DNA from: Myxocyprinus asiaticus
Lineage: Eukaryota > Chordata > Actinopteri > Cypriniformes > Catostomidae
Assembly: GCF_019703515.2 (NCBI RefSeq)
Contig: NC_059358.1
Span: 48,316,594 to 48,380,593, forward strand
Length of the DNA stretch: 64,000 bases
Reading direction: 5' to 3'
Under the pieces are notes generated by a model, which had not been told where the DNA came from, made no database searches, and saw only the letters and a program-made list of their open reading frames with translations. Below are positions 48,069-58,790 of this stretch, piece after piece. The position numbers and the translations under genes were made by a program. How positions within the stretch are numbered: the first letter of the stretch is position 1; every line of letters begins with the position of its first letter.

Positions 48069-48789
48069 CTCGTCAAATCACGACATCTTATTATATGCTC
48101 CCTTTCGTTGCATTTGCTCAGCATGAGCTCTTTCTCTCTCTGCGCTTTGTCATTGCTAGCTGAGCTGATGGTGGACTGCATTTGTTTCAGTCATGACTGA
48201 ACTGTTAAATGATAACCTGTCATGGTTTGGTTGAATATTGCGTACAGCTTGCAAGGTCTCCTCCAGATGTGATGGATGGACGCATTAAACGCATGTTAGC
48301 GATGGCCTACTGTTTCACAATAAGAGATTGTACAATTCTTTCAGTGCAGCGTCAGACAGGTAGGTCAGTGCGTTTTAACCTTCGTCAAATGATCGCGGGC
48401 TGTTTGTTTTTCCATGTCGCTGAAGGCCCCGATTTATGGCTGGAAATATTTTGACGACGTCACGGGCTCACTTGCATATACTACAGTAATTTGAGCGCGC
48501 GAGGAGATAACGGACAACCGTCTGGCCGTGGCGATGCGTTCGTGTTTTTAAAGTTTTGTTGGCTGTCATTTTTTAAAAAAAATAATAGTTCAGGGCTGAA
48601 AGGTGGACAACTTGCAGATAACTAACGAGAAGCAGCGTTTCTGAGATGAAGGGATTTGGAAAAATGTTCTTTCATCTAGTGCCTCCTGCTTTCCCACCCT
48701 TGAACAATCTGATCAGAACCTCAAAAATACATAGAAATATATATTAAGTTTTAGTTGGAAAACTAATGCTGGCCTTCTTGTCAAACAGA
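48069..48789. other. Unassigned
   Basis: No supported gene; possibly intron of the candidate host gene. Frames up to 81 codons lack motifs. Confidence 0.35.
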
Positions 48790-48806
48790 AACTATAAGGT
48801 TACGAC

Positions 48807-49641
48807 CATTGGCGCCTGCAGGATTTCATCTGAGGGTACGCACAGAAATCTGCCTTGTACAACCTTATTCCTAGGGGGGTCTGGGGATGCTCCCCCGGGA
48901 TAATTTTTTTTGCAAAAACAACAAAGCATTCAATTCTGTTGACTTTTGAGAAAGCATTTTTTTCTCTCGTGTATGAGTAGTGTTCATGTAACTATTGGCT
49001 AAAGCATTTCTTCAGTAACCATTCAGAACAGACTTTTTCTCATGCTAAAAATGCAAAACACACCACAACGAATAGAGTAGAACACAGGTGTCTCGAGACG
49101 CGTTTTTATCAGTTGAAGTTCTTTTTAACTTAAAGCGGCTTCTAAAAATGCAGTGCTCCCGTGGGAGATCCCAAAAACAGTGAAACGTGACGCAGTTGTC
49201 AATAGGCATCCATCTAGCGAATGTTTACGTGGAAAACGATTGAAAAACGGCATGAGCAGAAGCAAAAACACGTTCAGTTTGAACAGCCCCTTGGTCACAT
49301 GACACAGCACTGGCTGAAGTTACCTCTCAAAAAGACAAACTTTTGTCTCAGTTGATTGTAGGTAAATTTCCACTGTATTCAGCACTGTTTGTTCTCTGTA
49401 TTCGTAAATATCCCGATGCTGTTTTACTGTGCGAGAAACCACTCCAAATGATTCCATTTGGCCAATTCACTGAAATAAACCAACTCAAAATAATTATGCA
49501 TTCTCAAATTGGTCATTGCTAGTTCTTTTAAACTATGACGGGACACACTTCATGATTGATGAAATATTCTGAGAGTAAATATTTCTCAGGTCAGTCATGG
49601 TACACACAGTGCGTATGGCCGTACAGCTGCAGGCGCCACTG
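48807..49641. mobile_element. hAT element A (835 bp) in the DIRS terminal repeat
   Basis: Ends CATTGGCGCCTGCAG and CTGCAGGCGCCACTG are inverted with one mismatch. The flanks gttacgac at 48799-48806 and 49642-49649 are a perfect 8-bp duplication. No transposase frame. A short GGCGCC palindrome lies in each end. Confidence 0.85.
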
Positions 49642-49650
49642 GTTACGACT

Positions 49651-50888
49651 AGGGCTGCAACTAACGATTATTTTTGATAATCGATTAATCTTCGATTATT
49701 TCTATGATTAATCGGATAAAATTTTCATTTTATTTCCTGTATTTTATTAAAATATGATATGATAAAGGGCGTAAGGATTTGGTTTGATTTACATTACTGA
49801 ATTAATGATTCTTTACTCTCACAAAACTTTGAACAAAGCCTGAATCATCAGAAGTTAAGTTTAAATTTATTATTACTTTCAGGACATATGAGAAACAGTT
49901 CCTTTACTTGTCAAATTTAACGAAAAGTACTCATCATTAAAGAGTAAAATGATCCATCCGGGATGGAGTGGGACAAAAAAAATCAGCCCAGCAGAGGGCA
50001 ATAGTGACATGAGAATAGAAATATTAATAATTCTGCCCAGCTGAAAAATACATAATTATGTTAGATGCAGTATGCTTGTACGCTGTCACTGATTATATAC
50101 ATTTAAGTATTATAATATTATAGTTTTTTAAATAGTATTTTCACTGATTACATGCTTCTATTCTTTAAAAAAAAATTGTCTATGTTTATCCAGTAAAATA
50201 ATGTTTGCCATTGTATACATTTACTAGTGAAATCAGACATTACATGATGTGGCATTATCAGGACCCTTAGCATTATTATACATTATATTCAGAATTACAT
50301 ACAGTTTAATATAGTACAATCATCTGTAAACACTGTGCAAATTCACTCGCGCTGAAAAGACACATCCCGGTGCTCACTGTATTGCATGCGGTTACATGAG
50401 CAAGAGAAAACACTTCAAAAAACCTGCACTCCTTGACTGCTGAGACTTCAGTCTGATATCCATGAAAGCTGCACAATTGATTACATTGAAACTGAAATTG
50501 TATATTATAAATTATAAAACATAGAAAATAGCAGTAAAATGTAAGTTATGCGCTGGAGAGAACAGCACATGCACTCTGTAAACGCAACTGACGCAGCAAC
50601 CGGTCCACATTAAACTGTGTGATTATTATCATCTTCTTTGAAGTGTTTATAAAGTGCTCACGTGCGCTGGACAACTTGGGTCATGTTTCTTCCGCTACAA
50701 CTTGTCTCCGTTGTTTTTCAAACGAGTTTCATAATGCAACTCATTTTTAACTGGGCTGTGAAGCGACGTCACTGACGGGCTTCTCCGTGCTTACTACAAA
50801 TATCCAACTAATCGATAATGAAATTTGTCGTTGATGATTTCCATTATTGAAAATTATCGATTGTATCGATTAGTTGTTGCAGCCGTAA
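49651..50888. mobile_element. hAT element B (1238 bp), adjacent to element A
   Basis: Left end AGGGCTGCAACTAACGATTA; right end TCGATTAGTTGTTGCAGCCG, imperfectly inverted. The flanks ttacgact at 49643-49650 and 50889-50896 are perfect. The left duplication overlaps the right-hand duplication of element A with a 1-base offset. Subterminal GATAATCGATTAAT strings are inverted too. No transposase frame. Confidence 0.8.
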
Positions 50889-50895
50889 TTACGAC

Positions 50896-51065
50896 TGAAA
50901 CCATGGTTCCTTGAAATGAGGGAATGAATGCTGTGTCATAGCTGACACTATGGGGTTATCCCCGCAGGCATAGCCAATCATTGAAACTCTTTAAAATCTC
51001 GCCAATTTTAATTTGCAGATAGTGCTTTGTGCTCCGCCTCCCTCGCGCACGTAAAGGGCGTATAT
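50896..51065. repeat. DIRS left inverted terminal repeat
   Basis: Matches the inverse of 54245-54445: both carry TGTCATAGCT...ACACTATGGGGTTATCCCC, CTTTAAAATCTC and CCAATTTTAATT, and both have a TATATAGAG/TATATGGAG TATA-like site at their inner end. Confidence 0.85.
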
Positions 51066-51536
51066 AGAGATGGTAGCGAAGATTCAGTAGTGCGGCCAGC
51101 TTATGCAGCATTCATTCCTTCATTTCAGGGAACCATGGTTACAGTCATAACCTTATTGTTCCCTATCAGTTCAGTCATGAATGCTGCGTCATAGCTGACA
51201 CTATGGGGAACGTATACCATCATGCTGTGTTACTGATTCACATGTGTAACGATACCTACTAGCCAATGGGGTTGCAAAAAGCAACAACAGAGTCTCCTCT
51301 TTGCATCACAGTAAGAAGGGAGAAGTAGAATGGATGGATATACATGGGGATGATGCTAACCGGATTGTGTAGTGCAGTCATCGCAAGATGAATTAAATCA
51401 CTACCATATGTGAATAAGTATAAATAAGGGACGAGCCAAATGATTAGTGAAAACTTGTATAAGTGACCGCTAACTGTGGATTATTATGGGATGACCATGT
51501 CTAAATAAGCTGGTAGTAAGCAGCAGGATACATAGT

Positions 51537-52469
51537 TTAACTCTCCTTCACAGTAGGTACCTGGGAAGAGAGAGAGGAGACATCCAGGTTGTAAAACCTG
51601 GCGAAAGTGCTAGGGGAAGCCCAACCTGCAGCTAGGCAGATGTCTTCAAGGGAAACACCGTTAGACAATGCCCATGATGATGCCATGCCTCTAGTGGAGT
51701 GAGCTTTTACTCCAATAGGTCACTGTATGCCTTGCGAGTTGTATGCGAGTGCAATGGCATCCATTATACAATGTGAAAGCCTTTGTTTGGAGACAGCCAG
51801 CCCTTTAAAACGACCTGTGACACAGACAAAGAGCTGATCCGAAAGCCGCATTTGCCTCATGCGATCGATATATGCACGCAGTGCTCTTACTGGACACTGT
51901 GCGTGTAGCCTCTCTGCTTCATCCAAAGCGAACCGGGGGGGGTTAGCCTGAAGGGTACTAACTGCGCCCTGAAGGGAGTGGTCAAAACTTTCAGCACGTA
52001 GCCTTTCCTGGGTTTAGGAACGGCTTTTGTTAAGCCTGGTCCAAACTCTAAGCAGGAGTCATTGACTGACAGCGCTTGAAGGTCTCCGACACGTTTTACT
52101 GAAGCCAAAGCGAGGAACACCGCAGTCTTTAGTGAGAGTACGTGTAAACTCACTGAATACAATGGCTTGAACGGCGGGCATGTGAGTGCTTTAAACACAA
52201 GCACCAAGTCCCAAACTGACATGGTGTTGGGGTAGGCCGGTCTCAACCGCCTCATGCCACGTAATAATTTCACAGTCAAAGGGTGTCTGCCTATTGATAG
52301 ACCGCCCATTGGGATATGTCTGTTTGCTATGGCAGCGACATACACCTTGAGCATAGAGCCATTTCAATGTGTATAAATGTCTTGTTGATGGGGCTCTGGC
52401 TTGTAATATGGTGTCGAGCACTGGTTGCGAGACCCCGTGCGCATCAGTCGGGCACCGTTCAGTGGCCAC
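51537..52469 (-). pseudogene. DIRS tyrosine recombinase pseudogene
   Basis: Would integrate the circular DIRS intermediate. In order: DTILQARAPSTRHLYTLKW (near 52410), a catalytic-domain start with VFLALASVKRVGDLQALSV (first Arg, near 52090), CPVRALRAYIDRMRQ, LFVCVTGRFKGLAVSKQRLS, KAHSTRGMASSWAL (His-x-x-Arg, near 51690), and GWASPSTFARFYNLDVSSL with the active-site Tyr (near 51590). The Arg/His-Arg/Tyr set is readable. An in-frame stop precedes PIGVKAHSTRG where Cys is expected, a C-run near 51940 shifts the frame, and another shift lies near 52190-52350. Confidence 0.9.
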
Positions 52470-52900
52470 ACATTAAGTTTCCACAATTCTGCATGTGGAT
52501 GCCAAATCATGCCCCCTGCCTGCATGAGCAGGGCAGTGAAATCCTCCATGTGGGGGCATTCAAGAGCTCTATTAATACTGGGAACCATGGGCGGTTGGGC
52601 CATTCCAGTGCGACCAACAGTACCTCTTCCTCTCAAATTTGCACAATACTTGAAGTAAGTGGACGGGAGGGAATGCATACTTAAGTCCCGCTGGCCAACT
52701 GTGGGCTAGAATGTCCAGGCCCAGTGGGGCATGAGTCAGGACGTACCACAGGCGACAGTGTGTTGTCTCCGGTGATGCAAATATATCTATTTTGGCTTCT
52801 CCGAATCAATCCCCTTGAGCACTTGTCCAGGTGCCAAAGGCTGGGCGTCCGTCGCACAGGGCTCCCCAGCCCGTGTTCGAAGCATCCGTTGTGACCACTT
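52364..52900 (-). pseudogene. DIRS RNase H-region remnant
   Basis: Between gag and recombinase, minus-strand text reads THAPLGLDILAHSWPAG, HSLPSTYFKYCANL and then LLMQAGGMIWHPHAELWKLN followed by VWPLNG. These are the kind of blocks found after RT and before the recombinase in fish DIRS elements. The RT fingers and palm with the YxDD box are absent; the space left is too short, so RT was deleted. Confidence 0.65.
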
Positions 52901-53172
52901 TGGATCTGGACACTTGACCGAGTGCAATGGCCATTTCATAGAATGTGGGCATTTTCCAAATGGTTAAAGATGTAAGAGACGTATGTCGTCCTACAGGGCC
53001 TGGATGGGTGAGTGGGCCTGGATTTCCACGGCGGGGTCGAGGAGGGACACAGGTGGGCCGCTACCGCCTATTCAACCATGGGAATCAACGTATATCCACG
53101 TTCCTCAGCATGATCCAGCGTTGTGAAGGCTGCGGCTCCCAAGACGAGCGTTCGTGCCAAGTATGGCAAACG

Positions 53173-53840
53173 TCATGTCTTTTGTGAGCTCTTCGTGTGG
53201 CTCCGATAGAAGTGATCGTCTAGTTGAGAACACTTAGGCGCACTAGGAGTGGGCCAATCCAATTTGAGGTTCTCGACCACCCCAGCGAGCACCTGAAACA
53301 GTTCGGTTTCAAGAAACTCTCCTCGAGAAGTCCCAGTGAGCTCATCCAACGACTGTGTCCAGGGCTCTCCTTCCGACACCATATCTTCTTTATCCTTGGA
53401 GTGAGTACCGAACATAATGGAGCCCTGCATCCCATTATCAAGGCGCAGGGCTCCATTATGTTTGACATTCACTCGTCATCACGGGCATACTCCACAGGTG
53501 AAAACGCTTGCGGATGAGGTGAGGAGAAATGCGAGGCTTGATTCGGAGAAATTTCCTCAAACTCATCCAGCTCATCCCGCCCTCACATGTCTCCCTCGTG
53601 TGGTCCCTCGGGAGCCACAGAAGGAGCAGGGTGGGAGGGGAAGGGACCGAAGTCATCCCTCAGAAAGAGGGAGAGCTGAGGGCGCAGTGTTTTGATTCTC
53701 ATACGCTCGCTGTGAGCGCAGTCTGACCCACCAGGCGCCGTCTCTGCGTGAACCTGACCCAGGCTGAGGACACGGCACTCGTGTCCGTCGGATAAGGGGA
53801 TGTACTGTTCACACGGCAGAAAACATTTACGAAACGGCAT
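53173..53840 (-). pseudogene. DIRS gag pseudogene
   Basis: On the minus strand the frame at 53583-53840 reads FLPCEQYIPLSDGHECRVLS and SDCAHSERMRIKTL, resembling the Cys/His-containing start of fish DIRS gag. GRDELDEFEENFSESSL and the 53173-53472 frame follow (LAGVVENLKLDWPTPSAP, LDDHFYRSHTK). Several stops and frame changes. A perfect inverted repeat sits inside (53411-53461). Confidence 0.75.
53411..53461. repeat. Perfect 18-bp inverted repeat
   Basis: AACATAATGGAGCCCTGC at 53411-53428 is exactly complementary to GCAGGGCTCCATTATGTT at 53444-53461, with a 15-base loop. It lies within the DIRS gag relic. Confidence 0.9.
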
Positions 53841-54244
53841 CTTTAAAAATATGTTGTTAAGTAAACAGCTCTTTTAGATTGTGTTTGTGTGTGATTTGTA
53901 TACTGTGCACAATCAGGCTGTAGCGCTTATGTTACATGCTTACAGAAAACTGTCCAATACAATCCAGTAAGTGAATAATCCAAAGGATACTTTCCGTTGA
54001 GGCCCTCGGGCCGTAGAATAATCCCTGTGATGCGGTGAAAGTGGCGAAGATGTCTTGTCCGCCCGCTGTCCACAGGAGGAAATATTCCAACACTGCTGTT
54101 CAACGGTGAAGGTTAGTATCCACTATGCCAGAGCACCACAGGGGGTAGAAAACTCCGATCCACCCGCTGTGAGAGATGCAAATCGTGATAGCAATTCTTA
54201 GTAGGACAAAATCCAATTTTCCATACGAGAGAGATTATTGGCAC

Positions 54245-54445
54245 CCTGAAGGAGAAAATTCTGAAGAGCTAGCGCTGTGCACCACCTCCATATACGCTCG
54301 CTACGTGTGCGAGGGAGGCGGCACACAAAGCTCTGTCTGCCAATTAAAATTGGTGAGATTTTAAAGAGTTTCAGAGATTGGCTACTCCTGAGGGGATAAC
54401 CCCATAGTGTGAGCTATGACGCAGCAGTCATGACTGAATTGATAG
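54245..54445. repeat. DIRS right inverted terminal repeat
   Basis: Inverse of the left repeat at 50896-51065. CCCCATAGTGTGAGCTATGA and TTGATAGGGAAC mark the outer part. Confidence 0.85.
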
Positions 54446-54460
54446 GGAACTGTGCGTTGC

Positions 54461-56694
54461 TTATAAAAAGGGTGGCAGCAACAAACTGAACTGAGACATA
54501 ATGTTATCGAAAACACTAATCCTATATATATACACCGGTCAAGTAAATGTCCTGGTCATATTTAACCTCTAATCAATATGACAACAACAACAATGAAAAC
54601 CTTAAGTTGAATTTACTCAATTTAATTGAGTAATGGCCTCTTCAAAACTTGTGTAATTAGGTTCACTTAATTTGCACTATTCTAATTGTTTTCATTGATG
54701 ATTCTCATTACAGTAAAAGTCTTTTTTTTTTTATTATTTTTTATTTTTTTAGTAAAAACGATGCCGTTGTACAATCATTTTTCAAATTAAAATCAGTGAA
54801 AATGAATTAATGGATGCGTTCCATTCAGAAGTGATCATCCCTAAGCCTTATTCCCTTCCAAGACTTTACCATTCAATGTGAGAGCTTTGGAGTGCTGAAA
54901 ATAGTGGGGCTCATTTGGAACTCACTTTTAGGGAAATTTTATTGGACATTTGTTTGGAATAAACTTACAGTATGGAAATAATTATTGTAATCTACAAGAA
55001 GTGTCCTCTGAAGGCATCATTTTGGCCGTTTGGAATGGAGGGGAAGCACCAAGGGAGTTAGACTGCATACTATACAATTTAAATAATAGCATTTTTTATT
55101 TCACATTGCAGTAGTAAGAAACACACATCATCATAACCAGATTTTTTCATGAAAATGTCACATTGTAAAAAATCTTAATGTCCTTGCAAAATAGTCCTGG
55201 TCCTAAAGAGTAAATTAGTTTCATAAGAATCACATATTTATTTTCATATTAATCACAAGTCTTGTAAGAATCGCTTATTACACTATTATTTTAACTAAAA
55301 TGTATAATGTCAGGAGACTTTTTGAGACATTTGAGCGACGTGTTAAACAAATTGCGGAAATGGCTTTTTGAACCTATTCAGAATGTTTTTAAAAGAACAC
55401 CAAAAATATAGCAGCGTGGTAGACTAAATAAATAAATAATGAATACTGCTGCCGAGCAGTTATTGAAAGGTAAATCATTAGGGGAGGAAACTTGTCATTT
55501 ATTTGAGAAAAGTGTATTGGATTCCTCACTTCACTGTTGCTTAGTGATCAAATTAATAAATAAAGAAATCAATAATGTACCGATTTGTTTTGTAATGTTC
55601 TGTGAAAACTGCATTTTTTTGTTAAAAATCATGATGTTCACTTTTACAAGACTAGTGGGCTACTACATTTAAATCATTAACTTCTCATAAAACATATTTC
55701 CAGATGATAGATTTCCCTAAATAGCCTTTTCATAATAATGGAAGATTTTCAATAGACAGAATGTTGGACTGGCAACACATTGTCTGAAAGTTAGAGATCT
55801 CACTCCCAGCCCTGTCCCCAAACTGCATAAGACCTGTTGACTCCCAATATGGAGTCCTGAGATCTGGCCTTGTGCAAAATGGACTAGACTGTGGAGTGCT
55901 TGATTCACTAACCTGACTATTTTGAAAAACGATCATTTTTCCTTGTCTTTATTAACTTACTACAATGATTTAGTATTTAAAGATATAATATTTAAACCTA
56001 GAATTTATTTCACCAGGCAGACTACAGGAGGATGAGTCTGCCTTTTAGAAATCTATTTGATAAGGCACTTAAGGGATCATTTCTGTTGATGAATCTTGAT
56101 TACAGCTGGGAAAAATCATTATGAAAATTACAAAAGAATAATGTGTAATAATAACATAAAAAGTGTGTGCATGTCCCAGAGGGCACTGTTGGTTCAATCA
56201 TCTACAAGTGGAAGCTACATCAAACCACCCAGATGCTGTGCAGAGAGCTTGGAGGAATGAGCCTTGTGAGAGAAGCCACCGCTCATTGAAGGGCTTCAGA
56301 GTTGAGAAACGGAGAACAGAGTAACAGTGCTGCAGTCAACCATATCAAGAACATCTCTTACTCTCGCCTGTATGGGAGGGTGGCACAAAAGACACTGTTT
56401 TTTTATTTTTTATTAATATCTTCTTAAAACAACATCACCTCAGCACTGTGGAATTTGGTTAGGAGGAAATGGTACACGAAACTTTCAGTTCAAATACAGT
56501 GTACCAGTGTTTCCTGCACTGCTATTCAGCACACATTTACTTAAGATGTTACAGATCTATAAACCTGTTCACACGACATGATAATGGCGTTGTACTGCCT
56601 CTCTCTGTAAGCGAGCGATGTGTTAACACTATTTGTTTGTAATCAACAAAGCTGTCAGCATTGCAAGCGCACAACGTTGGGGCGATCTAGTATT
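54461..56694. other. Unassigned
   Basis: No supported gene. Frames of 60-77 codons near 55439-55936 lack motifs. Probably intronic or intergenic; AT-rich with homopolymer runs. Confidence 0.4.
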
Positions 56695-57195
56695 GCCGGT
56701 GTCCTGAAAATATATGCTACCTGTCAGGATGTGCTACCAATGCTATATTGGCATAGTTTTAGGGTTGGGGTTAGGATTTGGGGTAGGGTTGGGGCTTAGT
56801 ACAGCCTCACACAAGGGCGTAGATTTGGCTTGAACATTGGGGGGTTGCAGCGTGAAGCATTTACATGGTATAAATAATGGGGGCGGGGGGGGGTACATGC
56901 TTGTTTTGATTATTGAGGGGTTTTGCCCCCCCCCCCCATATTTACGCCCCTGGCCTCACACCATATCACACTACTGTATCTGATAGTTATGCTGGTAGCA
57001 CTTCCTAATCGGTATTATCTGCCTGACAATATGCGCTACCTAGGTTTTTAACCCATTTCATGCTGTTGTAGTACATACTGACAGGTTCTCCCGTGCCTCC
57101 CGACATGTGCTACCCATGTTTTAACTTTACATATCAATGTTTTTACTGCTGGTAGCACATCCTGAGCAGGTAGCACAGATTGTCAGAGCACCGGC
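56695..57195. mobile_element. MITE with ~45-bp inverted ends
   Basis: Left arm GCCGGTGTCCTGAAAATATA, then CTACCTGTCAGGATGTGCTA, is mirrored on the right by TAGCACATCCTGAGCAGGTA and TGTCAGAGCACCGGC. The interior has a TTAGGGTTGGGGTTAGG-like run near 56757-56797 and a nested hAT element (56813-56953). Confidence 0.72.
56813..56953. mobile_element. Short hAT element (141 bp) nested in the MITE
   Basis: Left end AAGGGCGTAGATTTGG is mirrored by ATATTTACGCCCCTGG on the right. The flanks cctcacac at 56805-56812 and 56954-56961 are a perfect 8-bp duplication. The middle is G- and C-rich runs only. The left tip has lost a few bases. Confidence 0.85.
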
Positions 57196-57298
57196 TTTCA
57201 TATCATGGTGCTCCATCATAAAAATACAGCATAAAGAATGACAGAAATAGTACAATAAATAAATAAAAGCCTGTACAAGTATTGACTTGTACTCTTAA

Positions 57299-57577
57299 AG
57301 TGATAGTTCACTCAAAAATGAAAATTGTGTCATCACTTACCTTCGTGTTGTTGCAAACCTGTATGACTTTATTCCATTGAACTTAAAAGGAGATGTTAGG
57401 TAGAATGTTAGTTTCAGTCACCATTCACTTTTATTGTATGGGAAGTAAGATGCAGGTACAGTAAATGTTGACTGAGACGTACAGCTAACATCTCCTTTTG
57501 TGTTCTACGGAAGAGGCAAATTCGTGCAGACTTGAGGGTGAATAATGACATAAATTTCATTTTTGGGTGAACTGCCC
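57299..57577. mobile_element. MITE (279 bp) with TAA flanks
   Basis: Left end AGTGATAGTTCACTCAAAAA and right end TTTTTGGGTGAACTGCCC are inverted, and both arms continue with AAAATGAAAATT-type text. TAA flanks both sides, which suits a PIF/Harbinger-type TWA target. Same family as 20129-20704. Confidence 0.72.
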
Positions 57578-58163
57578 TAACTACCTGTTAAAGTATTTGT
57601 TAAAGGTATCTGCCAAGAACATAAATGTAAGTCAACACATGATGGCATTTCGTATTGATGGGAAACACGTGACTGAAGAATAGGGCCATAATGTAGACTG
57701 TAAAGTTAAAAGAATCATTCTATATGAATAAAAATAGAGGTAAAACTTCAGATGTTTTAGTATTACAAATTGTATTCCCTCCAAAGTGCTTTTCCCAGCT
57801 GCAAGAGCTGAATTCTGTAGGAAACACTGCAGTGTACGTAATCTTAGTTTTTTTTATCTGACTGGGAATCCCTAATGTGTGCACATTGAGGAATTTAAAT
57901 TAGCTGTTGGTCCTGTTGTAATTCATTTGCTGCATTTGATTTTGTACATTTTAAAAAGGCTGCCTGATTTTATGAACAGAATTTATGTTCGTGTGTGAGT
58001 GGATGTGCAGGAGCTAAAGGTTTTCAGACACCTTTATACAGTTAAATGTACGAAAATGCAGTTGTATACAGCAATGTTGACTACCACACACTTAACTATA
58101 ATTATAAGCTATAAATGTTTGGTTATATAATTCTTTGCCTTATTTTTTTCCATTCTTTCTTAG
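57578..58163. other. Unassigned, probable intron
   Basis: Ends in a pyrimidine-rich tract TTTTTTTCCATTCTTTCTTAG that is a good splice acceptor for the candidate exon at 58164. Confidence 0.4.
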
Positions 58164-58212
58164 GAACATGGGGCAGCACCTTGGAAAACGTGAGCTGCTG
58201 TCTGTTTCCAAG
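58164..58212 (+). other. Candidate host exon with start codon
   Basis: A strong acceptor (long pyrimidine tract, TAG at 58161-58163) is followed by 49 bases and a good donor, AAG|GTAGGC at 58212/58213. An ATG at 58168 opens an in-frame MGQHLGKRELLSVSK that runs exactly to the donor in phase 0. The initiating MGQ makes N-myristoylation possible, but that is speculation. The gene is unidentified and no partner exon downstream was recognised. Confidence 0.5.
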
Positions 58213-58559
58213 GTAGGCTATGTTTTACAATGTTTTTGTGAACTAACTTTTATTTATACCAAATTATTTAAATTATATACAAGTTGTTTTTTGTTTATAT
58301 AAATTTATCTGGAGAGTCAGATTTGCTCAAAGATTAAGGGTGCCTTGCAGGAGGGCTCCAGACTGCGACTAAAGGGTTGCAATATTTAAAAAAATGTTCT
58401 TGTCAGTGCAGCTCAGTTTTATAAGAGGTCACACTGGTGTGACTAAAAAGTTGCCCGACTCACTTGAGGCGCTGTCGTTTTCTGTTGTGTATGAGACATA
58501 TCAAACGACAAACACTCCAATAGCTCAACAAAATGGTTACGCAATTCACAGATCAATTC
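58213..58559. other. Unassigned, probable intron
   Basis: No repeat end or gene recognised. A plus frame of 60 codons overlaps 58394-58576 without motifs. Confidence 0.35.
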
Positions 58560-58564
58560 TCTCT

Positions 58565-58790
58565 CGAAAAATCTAGAGTTCTGGCAAACTAGCCATAAAC
58601 TTGGTGCAGACTTGCCAGAAGTTTGCAGCTCTTCACCGGTAGTGGTGAACCTGCAGCAAACCTTTGGCAACAATGGACAATTTTCTGCAAGTTTGCCACA
58701 AAGCTCATTTGCATGTGAAAATGATCAGTGGTGAATTTGTGGCAAGTTTGTGGCAAATTTGGAATGAACTCTTGATTTTTGTAAGAGTTG
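58565..58790. repeat. Dispersed repeat with GCAAACT/TTTGC strings
   Basis: Repeated TTGCCAGAAGTTTGCAGC, GAACCTGCAGCAAACC and CAAGTTTGTGGCAAATTTGG motifs, and a high-copy look I recall from cyprinid genomes. Superfamily not assigned. Confidence 0.45.

Larger units (their letters stand above)
48790..54460 (-). mobile_element. DIRS1-like tyrosine-recombinase retrotransposon
   Basis: Coding order on the minus strand is gag, an RNase H-region remnant, then tyrosine recombinase. Ends are inverted repeats: 50930-51020 (GTGTCATAGCTGACACTATG, then GGGGTTATCCCC) is mirrored by 54350-54440. An internal segment near 51130-51170 is complementary to the left tip (AACAATAAGGTTATGACTG against CTATAAGGTTACGAC), as expected of the internal complementary region. 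The left tip itself is split by two hAT elements (48807-50888). Reverse transcriptase proper is missing and all frames are broken. Confidence 0.88.

Noticed and set aside
56757..56797. Interstitial telomere repeat
   Set aside because: GGGTTGGGGTTAGG-like text is too irregular and short, and lies inside a MITE.
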